16,769 nucleotides of DNA from Psychroflexus sp. (GTDB taxonomy: Bacteria; Bacteroidota; Bacteroidia; Flavobacteriales; Flavobacteriaceae), in assembly GCA_003565575.1 (NCBI GenBank), contig PXBV01000329.1, positions 1 through 16,769 of the forward strand, written 5' to 3'. Under the pieces are notes generated by a model. The model saw nothing but the letters and a program-made list of their open reading frames with translations. It made no database searches and was not told the DNA's origin. Numbering within the stretch: position 1 is the stretch's first letter; each line of letters opens with the position of its first letter. A program made the position numbers and the translations under genes. Below, in pieces: positions 7,776-15,042 of this stretch.

Positions 7776-7898
7776 AGCTTAAAAAGCTAAGTCTTCAAAC
7801 CTCATTTATGATTAATCGATATTATTCAGTAGTTACAAAACATAACTTTCGCTTTTTAATCATGATAAATTTCAAAATTGAAGTTGGCAACATTTTTT

Positions 7899-8420
7899 TT
7901 AATTATTGCCGATTTCCATTTGAAATAAACTCACCATTGCATTTTTATAATGAGCTGGAAGCCCTTTGGTATTTTTTAGTTTAACTAGGCCTAAGAAGTC
8001 AAAACCACACTTGCTATAGTAGTTGATGAGACTTTTGTTATTACCCACCGTATCCATTCTAATCCATTGTTTCTGATTGTCTTTGCCATAAATTTTTATC
8101 CAATGAACGATTTTGGACACTAAATGTTGTCCTCGATAGTTTGGATTTGTAGCGATTCTATGAATGTAAACTGCGGGATCTTGATTGCGTTCTTCCCAAA
8201 TCTGAGGATCGTTAAAAGTCGTTGCCCAAACACAAGCCACAACTCCATCTATCATTAGCTTCCATTGCCTATGTTCAGAAATTTCTGTTTCTACAAGTGT
8301 TCTGTCAAATTTTGGCCAATGGGAAGTAAACTTGGATTTTTGAAAATCTGTAGCGAGTCTATACAAACGAAAGATTTCATCCATATCACTCATGATACTA
8401 TTTTGAATTTGAAAGTTCAC
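7899..8420 (-). CDS. GNAT-family N-acetyltransferase
   Basis: A 173-residue single-domain acetyltransferase of the GCN5-related family, transferring acetyl from acetyl-CoA to an unknown amine. Seen: the N-terminal helix motif MSDMDEIFRLYRLA (10-23), the motif A region IHRIATNPNYRGQHLVSKIVHWI (about 86-108), which includes the acetyl-CoA pyrophosphate-binding R/Q-G-x-x-L pattern, and the motif B end NNKSLINYYSKCGFDFLG (127-144). The start at 8420 is GTG and gives MNFQIQNSI before the domain; an ATG at 8393 (residue 10) is an alternative but would remove the first beta strand, so GTG is preferred. It lies 99 bp after the M56 gene on the same strand, so it may be read through from it or have its own promoter. 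Confidence 0.85.
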   Translation of the reverse strand: MNFQIQNSIMSDMDEIFRLYRLATDFQKSKFTSHWPKFDRTLVETEISEHRQWKLMIDGVVACVWATTFNDPQIWEERNQDPAVYIHRIATNPNYRGQHLVSKIVHWIKIYGKDNQKQWIRMDTVGNNKSLINYYSKCGFDFLGLVKLKNTKGLPAHYKNAMVSLFQMEIGNN

Positions 8421-8514
8421 TTAGAATAGCCTTAATGTGTTAATTTTAACTTTGTAATTATAATTGAACTCACGAGTATATTATAAAGCTTTTCAAAAAA
8501 AATTCCAACTTAAG

Positions 8515-8522
8515 CAAACCTA
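8515..8522 (-). promoter_or_regulatory. Possible -7 element for the acetyltransferase gene
   Basis: Minus-strand TAGGTTTG matches TAnnTTTG and spans the M56 stop codon, about 95 bp before the GTG start. No upstream TTG at the usual spacing was found, so the call is weak. Confidence 0.2.
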
Positions 8523-10523
8523 TTCTTTCAGTTTGATTTTAAGGATTCCATCTACTTGTTTTGGGTCGTATCCTTCATTTTCGATATCTAATGAAAATTT
8601 AATAACTTCCAGTGTTTTTAAATTCTCAGGATCTAATTCTTTAAAAGCATCATATTCCACTTCTACTCCATCCACAAGGTAGATCAAATTGTCATTGGAA
8701 TTTGTTTTCATAGAAAGCTTTGTATTTTCCTCTAGGTACTTAGAGACAAATGCATCGTCTTTGGTTGTGACGTCAACGACCCCTTCAATTTCTTTAGGGT
8801 CAAAACCCTTTTCTTTAATCTCTTCTGGAGTTTTTAAAACCTTAATGGATTTAATTTGGTTAGGATTGAGTTGATTTAACTCATCTTGCTCAATTTCTTT
8901 GCCCTCTTTGATGTATTTCACATTCTGCTGAGTCCTTATTTGCATTGTGGATACTCTAGATTTCTTATTGGGTTGAGAAGCGTCAATTTGGTTGTCTTTA
9001 GTAAAAATTTTAATCACAGTATCAACACTTTCAGAATCATAGCCTTCAGCTTGCACGTTTTCTTTACCTTTTATCACGCTTATGGATGCCATCTTTTCTG
9101 GTTTAAGCTTTAAAACGTCTTCCCTACTCGCTTTTAGTCCATCAATACTAAACGCAGAAGATGAATTTTGAAGTTCCGTTTCAAAATTTAAAAATTTACT
9201 TTGAGGCTGAGAAGAGGTATTAGAACGTGAAATAGTTTTATTTAACAACTCTTCTTCAGTTGATTTGGACATCTTAAAATCCTTCAAAGTCACCAAAACA
9301 GGTTTGTAGTCTTTTGTGACGTTTATAAAAAGTAATTCTTTAGTAAAGTTACGCCTAAATTTATCTGTAAGAAAAGGTGCCATATCCCTTATATCATCAT
9401 ACACAGATTGAGAAAAATCTTGTAGAGTTTGGATTGATAAAGTTTGAGTTTCTTCTGAAAACGAATATGTATCTACAGGAATAAAGGTATTTGCAAGTTT
9501 ACTTTTATTGAACTCCGTCCCATTAATAACAAAGTGCTGAGTAGTCTTTAGTTTTTCATAATTTAAGGCACTGGCCTTGTCAACTGTATCATTTGATTGA
9601 AACTCAAACCTACTATGTACTGTAATTGTATCAACAGTAGACTCTTTAGCCTGAGCTTTGGTTTCTACTTGAAAAAAAAGAAAAAATACAATAAGTAATG
9701 GAGTGATAATAAATAATTTCCAAAATGAAGCCTGAGTTTGATTTTTATTGAGCATAACGATACGTTTTTTAATGGGAGATTGATGAAATGAATGTTGCAA
9801 TTGAGATTGAAATTGTTGTTGTGTGATGTTATATAAAGTTAATTGGTAGTCTTTTTTTGGGATTTTATAAGCTACTTGAGCATCAGCCTCGTATTCAAGG
9901 TTGAGTACTAAACTTTTTTGATACAACCACGCAAACGGATTGCACCAAAACACACAAGTGTAGAGGTGTGAAAAAAGAATATCCCAAGAGTGCTTACACT
10001 TGATATGCGCATTTTCATGAATTAAAATGGTATTCAACTCCTCTTCAGAATAGCATTTAGGGTCGTATACGACATAATTGAGAAATGAAAATGCACCTTT
10101 TGAGGTAGGCGTCTGCAAATGAAAAACACCATCCACTTGATAGCTTTGTGAGCGTTTCAAAAAACGCAATAGTTTCCAAAATTTCATAACCAAATTAATG
10201 AAAAACACCAGTGAAATCAGCAAATACAAAATTTCAACAAAGCCATTATCCCAAATAAATGACCATGCTGAACTCATTTGAGAGGGCTCAACCTCAGCAC
10301 TAAACACTTCCGAAGAACTCGGTAAAATAAAAGATGGATTAGAAGAAATTTCCTTGATTTTTGTATACGTCAAAAGAGGTAAAAGTAGACTCAATAGGTA
10401 ACCTAAATGTAGGTAAATTCGTTTCCATCTATGGTAAGTTTCTGCTTCTAGAAACACTTTATAAATCACCCAAAATAAGGTTAAAAGAAAAGAAGCTTTT
10501 GCTAGGTAAATAAATAAATCCAT
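8520..10523 (-). CDS. M56 (BlaR1/MecR1-like) membrane metallopeptidase with three plug-like repeats
   Basis: Probable signal-sensing membrane zinc protease that relieves repression by the adjacent BlaI-type repressor. Of 667 residues, the first 290 form the M56 part: helices at about 5-22, 36-53, 95-115 and 267-286, with the cytoplasmic zinc site HENAH (169-173) and the third ligand probably Glu212 in EYEADAQ (210-216). The 380-residue tail after the last helix is predicted periplasmic, not a penicillin-binding domain as in BlaR1. It ends in three repeats (about 455-510, 534-590, 612-667), each with an (I/V)DG-like turn, L-x-P, a V-I/L-K strand, G-Y/F-D and a closing V-x-x-x-T/K strand. They resemble TonB-dependent receptor plug segments. 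The start ATG overlaps the repressor stop by 1 bp. The sensed signal is unknown. Confidence 0.87.
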   Translation of the reverse strand: MDLFIYLAKASFLLTLFWVIYKVFLEAETYHRWKRIYLHLGYLLSLLLPLLTYTKIKEISSNPSFILPSSSEVFSAEVEPSQMSSAWSFIWDNGFVEILYLLISLVFFINLVMKFWKLLRFLKRSQSYQVDGVFHLQTPTSKGAFSFLNYVVYDPKCYSEEELNTILIHENAHIKCKHSWDILFSHLYTCVFWCNPFAWLYQKSLVLNLEYEADAQVAYKIPKKDYQLTLYNITQQQFQSQLQHSFHQSPIKKRIVMLNKNQTQASFWKLFIITPLLIVFFLFFQVETKAQAKESTVDTITVHSRFEFQSNDTVDKASALNYEKLKTTQHFVINGTEFNKSKLANTFIPVDTYSFSEETQTLSIQTLQDFSQSVYDDIRDMAPFLTDKFRRNFTKELLFINVTKDYKPVLVTLKDFKMSKSTEEELLNKTISRSNTSSQPQSKFLNFETELQNSSSAFSIDGLKASREDVLKLKPEKMASISVIKGKENVQAEGYDSESVDTVIKIFTKDNQIDASQPNKKSRVSTMQIRTQQNVKYIKEGKEIEQDELNQLNPNQIKSIKVLKTPEEIKEKGFDPKEIEGVVDVTTKDDAFVSKYLEENTKLSMKTNSNDNLIYLVDGVEVEYDAFKELDPENLKTLEVIKFSLDIENEGYDPKQVDGILKIKLKE
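8523..9161 (-). repeat. Three diverged tandem repeats at the C-terminus of the M56 protein
   Basis: Aligned landmarks recur at 78-79 residue steps: the glycine of the DG/EG turn at residues 462, 541 and 619, and the glycine of GYD/GFD at 494, 573 and 651. The copies span about 9161-8994, 8924-8754 and 8690-8523. They are clearly related in protein sequence but diverged at DNA level, so duplication is old. Confidence 0.75.
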
Positions 10524-10888
10524 CAGCTTTTGTTTTTGATGAGCTCGAGAATCTCTTCCAGCTCTTGTTTTGAAATTTTGTCTTGCTGAGCAAAAAAGGA
10601 CACCATGTTTTTGTAAGAACCTTCAAAAAAACGAGACGAAGTTTGCTCCATAATTTTCTCGCTATAAGAAGTTTTATCCACTAGTGGAAAATATTGGTGA
10701 CTTTTCCCAAAGGCTGTATGGGCCACAAAGCCTTTATCTTCCAGAAGCCGAACCAGCGTAGAAATGGTGTTGTAATGCTGTTTACCGTCAAGTTCTTCTA
10801 TGATTTCTTTTACAAAAGCTTTTTTTAATTTCCAAAGTACGGCCATTAACTCCTCTTCTTTGGGCGTAAGTTTTTCTAATTTTTTCAT
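10523..10888 (-). CDS. BlaI/MecI/CopY-family transcriptional repressor
   Basis: A 121-residue winged-helix repressor, the usual size of the family. The DNA-binding domain covers about residues 5-75: LTPKEEELMAVLWKL (7-21), VKEIIEEL (26-33), then YNTISTLVRLLEDKGFVAH (39-57), the recognition helix and wing. The C-terminal helices (about 80-121, SYKNMVSFFAQQDKISKQELEEILELI) would dimerise; SFFAQQ lies where BlaI and MecI are cut (an NF bond in the classical proteins), but the NF pair itself is not present. The gene overlaps the M56 protease gene by 1 bp, the standard BlaI-BlaR1 arrangement, and has strong palindromes directly upstream, so autorepression is likely. There is no beta-lactamase nearby. 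Confidence 0.93.
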   Translation of the reverse strand: MKKLEKLTPKEEELMAVLWKLKKAFVKEIIEELDGKQHYNTISTLVRLLEDKGFVAHTAFGKSHQYFPLVDKTSYSEKIMEQTSSRFFEGSYKNMVSFFAQQDKISKQELEEILELIKNKS

Positions 10889-10890
10889 TG

Positions 10891-10915
10891 TAAAATTGAA
10901 TTTAATTCAATTTTA
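10891..10915. promoter_or_regulatory. Perfect 25-bp palindrome, probable repressor operator
   Basis: Two 12-bp arms, TAAAATTGAATT (10891-10902) and AATTCAATTTTA (10904-10915), are exactly complementary around a single central base at 10903. It begins 3 bp upstream of the repressor ATG, so bound repressor would block the ribosome-binding region and early transcription. It lacks the TACAnnTGTA core of Gram-positive BlaI operators. Confidence 0.6.
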
Positions 10916-10927
10916 AACTAAAAAAAC

Positions 10928-10939
10928 AGTTATATAACT
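10928..10939. promoter_or_regulatory. 12-bp palindrome upstream of the repressor gene
   Basis: AGTTATATAACT is perfectly self-complementary. Its centre lies about 30 bp, close to three helical turns, from the centre of the 25-bp palindrome. It may be a second operator half of a tandem site or a promoter-proximal element; the short AT-rich sequence makes chance possible. Confidence 0.35.
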
Positions 10940-11044
10940 AAAAATTCAGTTTTTAACATTTTTAGAGATGGGTTCAAGTATTAATTTAAAAGTTACCTTC
11001 TTAATTGGTTATTCTAAACAAGCGCAATGAATTCAATAATTTCT

Positions 11045-11052
11045 TACATTTG
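11045..11052 (+). promoter_or_regulatory. Probable -7 promoter element of the dGTPase gene
   Basis: TACATTTG is an exact TAnnTTTG match 16 bp before the ATG at 11069, giving a short leader of about 10 nt. No TTG lies 17-23 bp upstream; the nearest (11005-11007) is 37 bp away. Confidence 0.45.
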
Positions 11053-11068
11053 AGCCAAAACTTATAGC

Positions 11069-12415
11069 ATGCCAACTTGGGAATCTCTTTTATCGTTGAA
11101 ACGCCAAGGCGATAAAAATAAACGCATTAGAAAGGAACAAGACGATACCCGATTGGGTTTTGAAGTGGATTACGACCGTGTCATTTTTTCATCAGAATTT
11201 AGAAGTTTGCAGGATAAAACACAGGTTATTCCGCTTTCTAAAACGGATTTTGTACACACGCGCTTAACCCACAGTTTAGAAGTTTCTGTGGTGGGCCGAT
11301 CTTTAGGGAGGCTGGTAGGCAAAAAAGTTCTTGAAAAACACCCTCAGCTTCAAGCTACTCACGGACATCATTTTAATGATTTTGGAGCTATTGTAGCGGC
11401 GGCTGCACTTGCTCATGATATTGGTAACCCACCGTTTGGGCATAGCGGGGAGCGGGCTATTGGAGATTATTTTAAATTTGGCAACGGTAAACGCTTCCAA
11501 TCTCAATTGCCCAAAACTGTCTTTAAAGATCTCTCTAAGTTTGAAGGCAATGCCAATGGATTCAAGCTACTCACAGATGATAAATACGGTTCACCTGGCG
11601 GCTTACGCTTATCATACGCAACCTTGGGCGCATTTACCAAGTATCCAAAAGCTTCACTTCCTCACAAGCCAAGCAAACAAGTTGCCGACAAAAAGTATGG
11701 ATTCTTCCATCAACAACAAGACAAATTTCAGGATGTCGCCAAAGAACTCGGTCTAGAAAAAAATGGAAATAGCGATGAAATAAGGTATAAAAGACATCCT
11801 CTTGCTTTTCTCGTAGAAGCTGCTGATGATATTTGCTATACCATCATCGATTTTGAAGACGGTATTAATTTGGGATTAATTCAAGAAGATTATGCTCTAG
11901 AATACTTATCTAAAATTGTTTCAAAAAGCATCAATACAGAAAAGTATTCAAAGTTATCAACTACCAAGAACAGAATAAGTTACTTGCGTTCTCTAGCCAT
12001 TGGAGCGCTTATAGAAGATGCCGTTTGTATTTTTATGAAGAATGAAGAGGCTATTTTAAAAGGCGATTACCCCTATGCTTTATTAGATAAATCTGCTTAT
12101 AAAGTGCAAATAGAGGACATCATCAACATCAGTATTAATAACATTTACCAAAGCCAGGAAGTGCTGGATAAAGAAATTGCAGGATATAAAATCCTGACTC
12201 AAATCTTGGATGATTTCACCACTGCTGTTGAGCATCAGCATGCAGGAAAAGCTTCCAATTTTGACAAACTGATTCTGAAAAATTTCCTGAAAGATTTTGA
12301 TTTTTCAGAAAGCAAACTTGAAGATTGGCTTATCGATGTATGTTCATTTGTAGCATCGTTAACCGATAGCAATGCCTTGAGAACCTACAGAAAATTGACA
12401 GGGAGTGATCTTTGA
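11069..12415 (+). CDS. dgt: Deoxyguanosinetriphosphate triphosphohydrolase-family HD protein
   Basis: Hydrolyses dGTP (and possibly other dNTPs) to the deoxynucleoside and triphosphate, tuning dNTP pools in the cytoplasm. The 448 residues carry the HD-domain metal ligands: THSLEVSVVGRSLG (67-80) with His68, ALAHDIGNPPFGHSGE (113-128) with His116-Asp117 and His125, and VEAADDICYTIIDFEDG (249-265) with Asp253/Asp254. The N-terminal RKEQDDTRLGFEVDYDRVIFSSEFR region and FEGNANGFKLLT (158-169) are typical of bacterial Dgt. The ATG at 11069 is right behind a promoter element. The gene stands alone, divergent from the BlaI/M56 operon, and ends at a terminator. Whether it is the strict dGTP form or a broader dNTPase cannot be told by eye. 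Confidence 0.93.
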   Translation: MPTWESLLSLKRQGDKNKRIRKEQDDTRLGFEVDYDRVIFSSEFRSLQDKTQVIPLSKTDFVHTRLTHSLEVSVVGRSLGRLVGKKVLEKHPQLQATHGHHFNDFGAIVAAAALAHDIGNPPFGHSGERAIGDYFKFGNGKRFQSQLPKTVFKDLSKFEGNANGFKLLTDDKYGSPGGLRLSYATLGAFTKYPKASLPHKPSKQVADKKYGFFHQQQDKFQDVAKELGLEKNGNSDEIRYKRHPLAFLVEAADDICYTIIDFEDGINLGLIQEDYALEYLSKIVSKSINTEKYSKLSTTKNRISYLRSLAIGALIEDAVCIFMKNEEAILKGDYPYALLDKSAYKVQIEDIINISINNIYQSQEVLDKEIAGYKILTQILDDFTTAVEHQHAGKASNFDKLILKNFLKDFDFSESKLEDWLIDVCSFVASLTDSNALRTYRKLTGSDL

Positions 12416-12420
12416 AAAGT

Positions 12421-12442
12421 GAAGCCCCCTAACCCCCTAGGG
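12421..12442. repeat. GC-rich intergenic motif, possible dispersed flavobacterial repeat
   Basis: A short C-rich run, AAGCCCCCTAACCCCC (12422-12437), ends in the palindrome CCCTAGGG (12435-12442). It stands out sharply from the AT-rich surroundings, 6 bp after the dgt stop. From memory, similar AAGCCCCCTAACCCCC motifs recur between genes in flavobacterial genomes; only one copy is in this window, so the repeat status is inferred. Confidence 0.4.
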
Positions 12443-12480
12443 AAAACTCCTCTGCAAACACGTTAAAGGAGAGTTTTTTT
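12443..12480 (+). terminator. Intrinsic terminator of dgt
   Basis: AAAACTCCT (12443-12451) pairs with AGGAG (12467-12471) and, across a 2-nt bulge, TTTT (from 12474), ending in seven T (12474-12480). An alternative 7-bp stem AAAACTC/GAGTTTT is equally possible. The run of T and position after dgt support the call. Confidence 0.65.
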
Positions 12481-12599
12481 GATTAGAGCTTGAAATAGAA
12501 AAAAAATAAATCTAGAAAATATTTGCAAACTTCACATTTCTGAGCTGTAACAAATATTAAATATCGAATAAGGAATAAAAGTTACTGAATTTTAAACTG

Positions 12600-13427
12600 T
12601 CATTCTGAAAAGGATATTTGTGATCCCACTTCACCACTAAAAAACTCCTGAATAATTCCCGAAAGTAATTCAGGATGTTCTATATAAGACATGTGTCCGC
12701 CAGGTAAAATTTCAAGTTGAATGTTGGCTTGTTCTGCTATGTTTTTAGTCTTTTCAAAATTGATGACGCTGTCTTCTTCCCCTAAAATCAGAAGACCTAT
12801 GTTACTCAAATTTTTCAAAACTTCAGTTCTATCTTTTCGATCTCGCATGCCCTTCAACGTATTGATGATGCCTTGCTGTGAACATTTCTTAGCTTCTTCT
12901 ACAGCAGTATTAATTTCCGAAGAAAGTCGCTTTTGATCTTCTGGTAAAAACAAATGTTTTACCGCCATGCTAATAAAAGCATCTGGATATTTTTGAATCA
13001 TCTTAATAGCTCGATTGCGTTGCTTTTGTTTCTCTTTTGAGTCGGGTACTGGTGAAGAATTGAGAAGAATCAATTTATCGAGCTTTGGACCGTAGATTTG
13101 CTCTTCATTTTGAAGAATTTCTGCAATAGCTAAAGCAACATAGCCTCCCATAGAATGCCCAATTAGACTAAAGGTTGTTAGTTGTTTATTATCTGCGAAA
13201 GCCAAAATCAGCGCAGCATAATCTTCCATCGTATGAATATAACCAATAGCTTCAGTCTCTCCATGACCGGGTAAATCTAAAGCGAAAACCCTATGTGTTT
13301 TGGAAAGTTCCTTGTGAATGCTTTCCCACATCGAAGCATTTTCTAAGAATCCGTGTAATAATATAATGGCTTCACCCTGCCCAGAAGCTAGATAGTGAAT
13401 TTTAGTTTGCTTATAAGTAAAGGTCAT
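12600..13427 (-). CDS. Alpha/beta hydrolase
   Basis: A cytoplasmic alpha/beta-fold hydrolase of 275 residues with no signal peptide. Landmarks: the oxyanion segment LLHGFLENASMW (23-34), DLPGHGET (51-58), the nucleophile elbow GHSMGG (90-95) with Ser92, the acid LLILGEEDSV (212-221) with Asp219, and GGHMSYIEHPE (243-253) with His245, giving a full Ser-Asp-His triad. The order and length fit esterase, MenH-like or haloperoxidase-like groups, but substrate cannot be assigned. The start is the ATG at 13427. The gene follows the aminopeptidase on the same strand after 119 bp that contain a hairpin and no TAnnTTTG element, so it may depend partly on read-through from the aminopeptidase promoter. 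Confidence 0.9.
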   Translation of the reverse strand: MTFTYKQTKIHYLASGQGEAIILLHGFLENASMWESIHKELSKTHRVFALDLPGHGETEAIGYIHTMEDYAALILAFADNKQLTTFSLIGHSMGGYVALAIAEILQNEEQIYGPKLDKLILLNSSPVPDSKEKQKQRNRAIKMIQKYPDAFISMAVKHLFLPEDQKRLSSEINTAVEEAKKCSQQGIINTLKGMRDRKDRTEVLKNLSNIGLLILGEEDSVINFEKTKNIAEQANIQLEILPGGHMSYIEHPELLSGIIQEFFSGEVGSQISFSE

Positions 13428-13455
13428 GAATCTAAGTAGATCTAAATAAAATTAG

Positions 13456-13483
13456 TCAACTGGTAGATTAGTAAACCAGTTGA
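13456..13483 (-). terminator. Hairpin between the aminopeptidase and hydrolase genes
   Basis: TCAACTGGT (13456-13464) and ACCAGTTGA (13475-13483) form a perfect 9-bp stem with a 10-nt loop. On the minus strand it is followed by CTAATTTTATTTAG, T-rich but interrupted. It could be a leaky terminator of the aminopeptidase mRNA or an operator for the hydrolase gene, whose ATG is 29 bp further on. Confidence 0.4.
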
Positions 13484-13546
13484 ATAGGGAAAAATCTCAT
13501 TTTTTAAGTAGTAAAAAACTTTTCTAGACTAAAAAACTGAGAACTA

Positions 13547-14839
13547 CTAACTATTCATCAAATCTTCAATCTCTTCAATTTCAATAGGGATATTAGCCAT
13601 CAAATTTTTAGGACTACCCGTATCTTGTATAACTACGTCGTCTTCAAGGCGAATGCCCATGTGTTCATCAGGAATATAAATTCCAGGTTCTACCGTAAAA
13701 ACTTGATTGGCTTTCATCGGCTCATGAAGAAGTCCATAATCATGAGTATCCAGACCTATATTATGAGAGGTACCGTGCATGAAGTATTTTTTATAAGCTG
13801 GCCAATCAGGGTTTTCGTTTTGAACATCAGCTTTATCCAAAAGTTTTAAATCCAGCAATTCTGAAGTCATTAATTTACCAACCTCCACATGAAATTCTTT
13901 CCAAATGGTCCCTGGTACCAGGATTTCAGTTGCTAGATTTTTCACCTTATTCACAGCTGTATAAACCTGCTTTTGTCTATCAGTATATCGTCCAGAAACT
14001 GGAATGGTTCTGGTCATATCACTGGAATAATTAGCATACTCCGCACCCACGTCAATCAGTATTAAATCTCCTTCTTTCAACTGATTTTTATTTTCGATAT
14101 AATGTAAAACAGTCGCATTTTTACCACCACCAATAATGGGTGTATAGGCAAAACCTTTAGATTTATTCATCAAAAATTCATGCAAAAACTCTGCTTCCAA
14201 TTCATATTCCCATTTTCCGGGTTTGACATAACTCAAGATTCTTCTAAAACCTTTTTCTGTAATATCACAGGCTTTTTGCATCACCTCTAGTTCTAATGGA
14301 TGCTTAACAGACCTTAACCGCTGTAAAATAGGATTACTTTTTGCAACTGGGTGTGCTGGATAAGTTTCCTTAAGCCATTTATTAAAACGGTCTTCCCGAG
14401 TTTGGGTTGCATGAGCTGCTCTATAATGTTCATTGGTATTGATGTACACTAACTCACTTTGTGCCATAAGCTCATTAAACACTTTCTCAAAGTCTTGTTT
14501 CCAGTAGACAGTGGTGACACCAGAAACTTCATAGGCTTGTTTTTTGTTTAGCTTTTCTCCTTCCCAAACTGCTATGTGTGGATTGGTTTCTGTTAAAAAC
14601 AAAACCTCTCTATGTTTTGGGTCTGGTGCATCTGGAAACAATACCAACAGACTTTCTTCTTGATCCACACCGCTCAGGTAATAAAGATTACGATCTTGCT
14701 GAAAAGGAATGGTGCTATCTGCGCCAATGGGGTAAACATCATTTGAGTTAAAGACAGCAATGCTACCTGGCAACATTTGGCTCATAAAGTTCTGTCTATT
14801 CTGAATAAACAATTGATTGGATATGGGTTGATAACGCAT
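13547..14839 (-). CDS. pepP: Xaa-Pro aminopeptidase (aminopeptidase P, M24B)
   Basis: Removes an N-terminal residue preceding proline from peptides, in the cytoplasm, using two metal ions. With the ATG at 14839 the protein is 430 residues, MRYQPIS at its start, with an aminopeptidase P N-terminal domain (about 1-130) and a C-terminal pita-bread domain (about 170-430). Metal ligands are all present: Asp263 (LILIDVGAEY), Asp274 (SSDMTRTIPVSG), His359 (HGTSHNIGLDTHD), Glu384 (TVEPGIYIP) and Glu399 (GIRLEDD). An in-frame TTG at 14860 would add seven residues, but it lies inside the predicted -7 promoter element, so I reject it. The alpha/beta hydrolase gene follows 119 bp downstream. Confidence 0.94.
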   Translation of the reverse strand: MRYQPISNQLFIQNRQNFMSQMLPGSIAVFNSNDVYPIGADSTIPFQQDRNLYYLSGVDQEESLLVLFPDAPDPKHREVLFLTETNPHIAVWEGEKLNKKQAYEVSGVTTVYWKQDFEKVFNELMAQSELVYINTNEHYRAAHATQTREDRFNKWLKETYPAHPVAKSNPILQRLRSVKHPLELEVMQKACDITEKGFRRILSYVKPGKWEYELEAEFLHEFLMNKSKGFAYTPIIGGGKNATVLHYIENKNQLKEGDLILIDVGAEYANYSSDMTRTIPVSGRYTDRQKQVYTAVNKVKNLATEILVPGTIWKEFHVEVGKLMTSELLDLKLLDKADVQNENPDWPAYKKYFMHGTSHNIGLDTHDYGLLHEPMKANQVFTVEPGIYIPDEHMGIRLEDDVVIQDTGSPKNLMANIPIEIEEIEDLMNS

Positions 14840-14857
14840 GAAATTTGTGTTTTTTCT

Positions 14858-14892
14858 CAAATATATTAAATGATTGTTGATTTAGATACAAA
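14858..14892 (-). promoter_or_regulatory. Promoter of the aminopeptidase gene (TTTG - 23 bp - ATATTTG type)
   Basis: On the minus strand TTTG (14892-14889) is followed after 23 bp by TATATTTG (14865-14858), an exact TAnnTTTG. The spacing is at the upper end of the flavobacterial range. Transcription would begin near 14850, about 10 nt before the ATG at 14839. This decides the start codon against the upstream TTG. Confidence 0.55.
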
Positions 14893-14974
14893 ATGAAATA
14901 GTTTACCAAAAAATGACCTTTTTAGCTCTTGTACCTACTCATTTAAATTGCATCACAGATAGATTTAAAAGTTC

Positions 14975-14991
14975 CAAAACAATTGGTTTTG
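14975..14991 (-). terminator. Weak hairpin downstream of the lysC-ydjM-like operon
   Basis: CAAAAC (14975-14980) and GTTTTG (14986-14991) form a 6-bp stem with a 5-nt loop; on the minus strand GAACTTTT follows. The stem is short and A-T heavy, and the rest of the 203-bp gap shows no other clear structure. Confidence 0.2.
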
Positions 14992-15042
14992 CATGATTTT
15001 ACGGTAGTACATCAATAGCAAAAATAAATTTAATAGTAGGTT

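Noticed and set aside
7776..7788. AGCTT/AAGCT hairpin after the glycan operon
   Set aside because: Only 5 bp with a 3-nt loop and no T-tract; too weak to call a terminator.
8464..9113. Plus-strand reading frames opposite the M56 gene
   Set aside because: Low-complexity Ser/Phe/Leu-rich antisense translations of the repeat tail with no recognisable domain; shadows of the real gene.
10889..11068. Search for the classical BlaI operator core TACAnnTGTA
   Set aside because: No match in the divergent blaI/dgt region; the candidate operator is the 25-bp palindrome instead.
11303..11756. Antisense and frame-shifted reading frames inside dgt
   Set aside because: They lie wholly within a well-conserved enzyme gene and resemble no family.
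14840..14860. TTG start giving a 437-residue aminopeptidase
   Set aside because: The TTG overlaps the predicted -7 promoter element, and the ATG at 14839 begins MRYQPIS, the N-terminus I would expect from the family.
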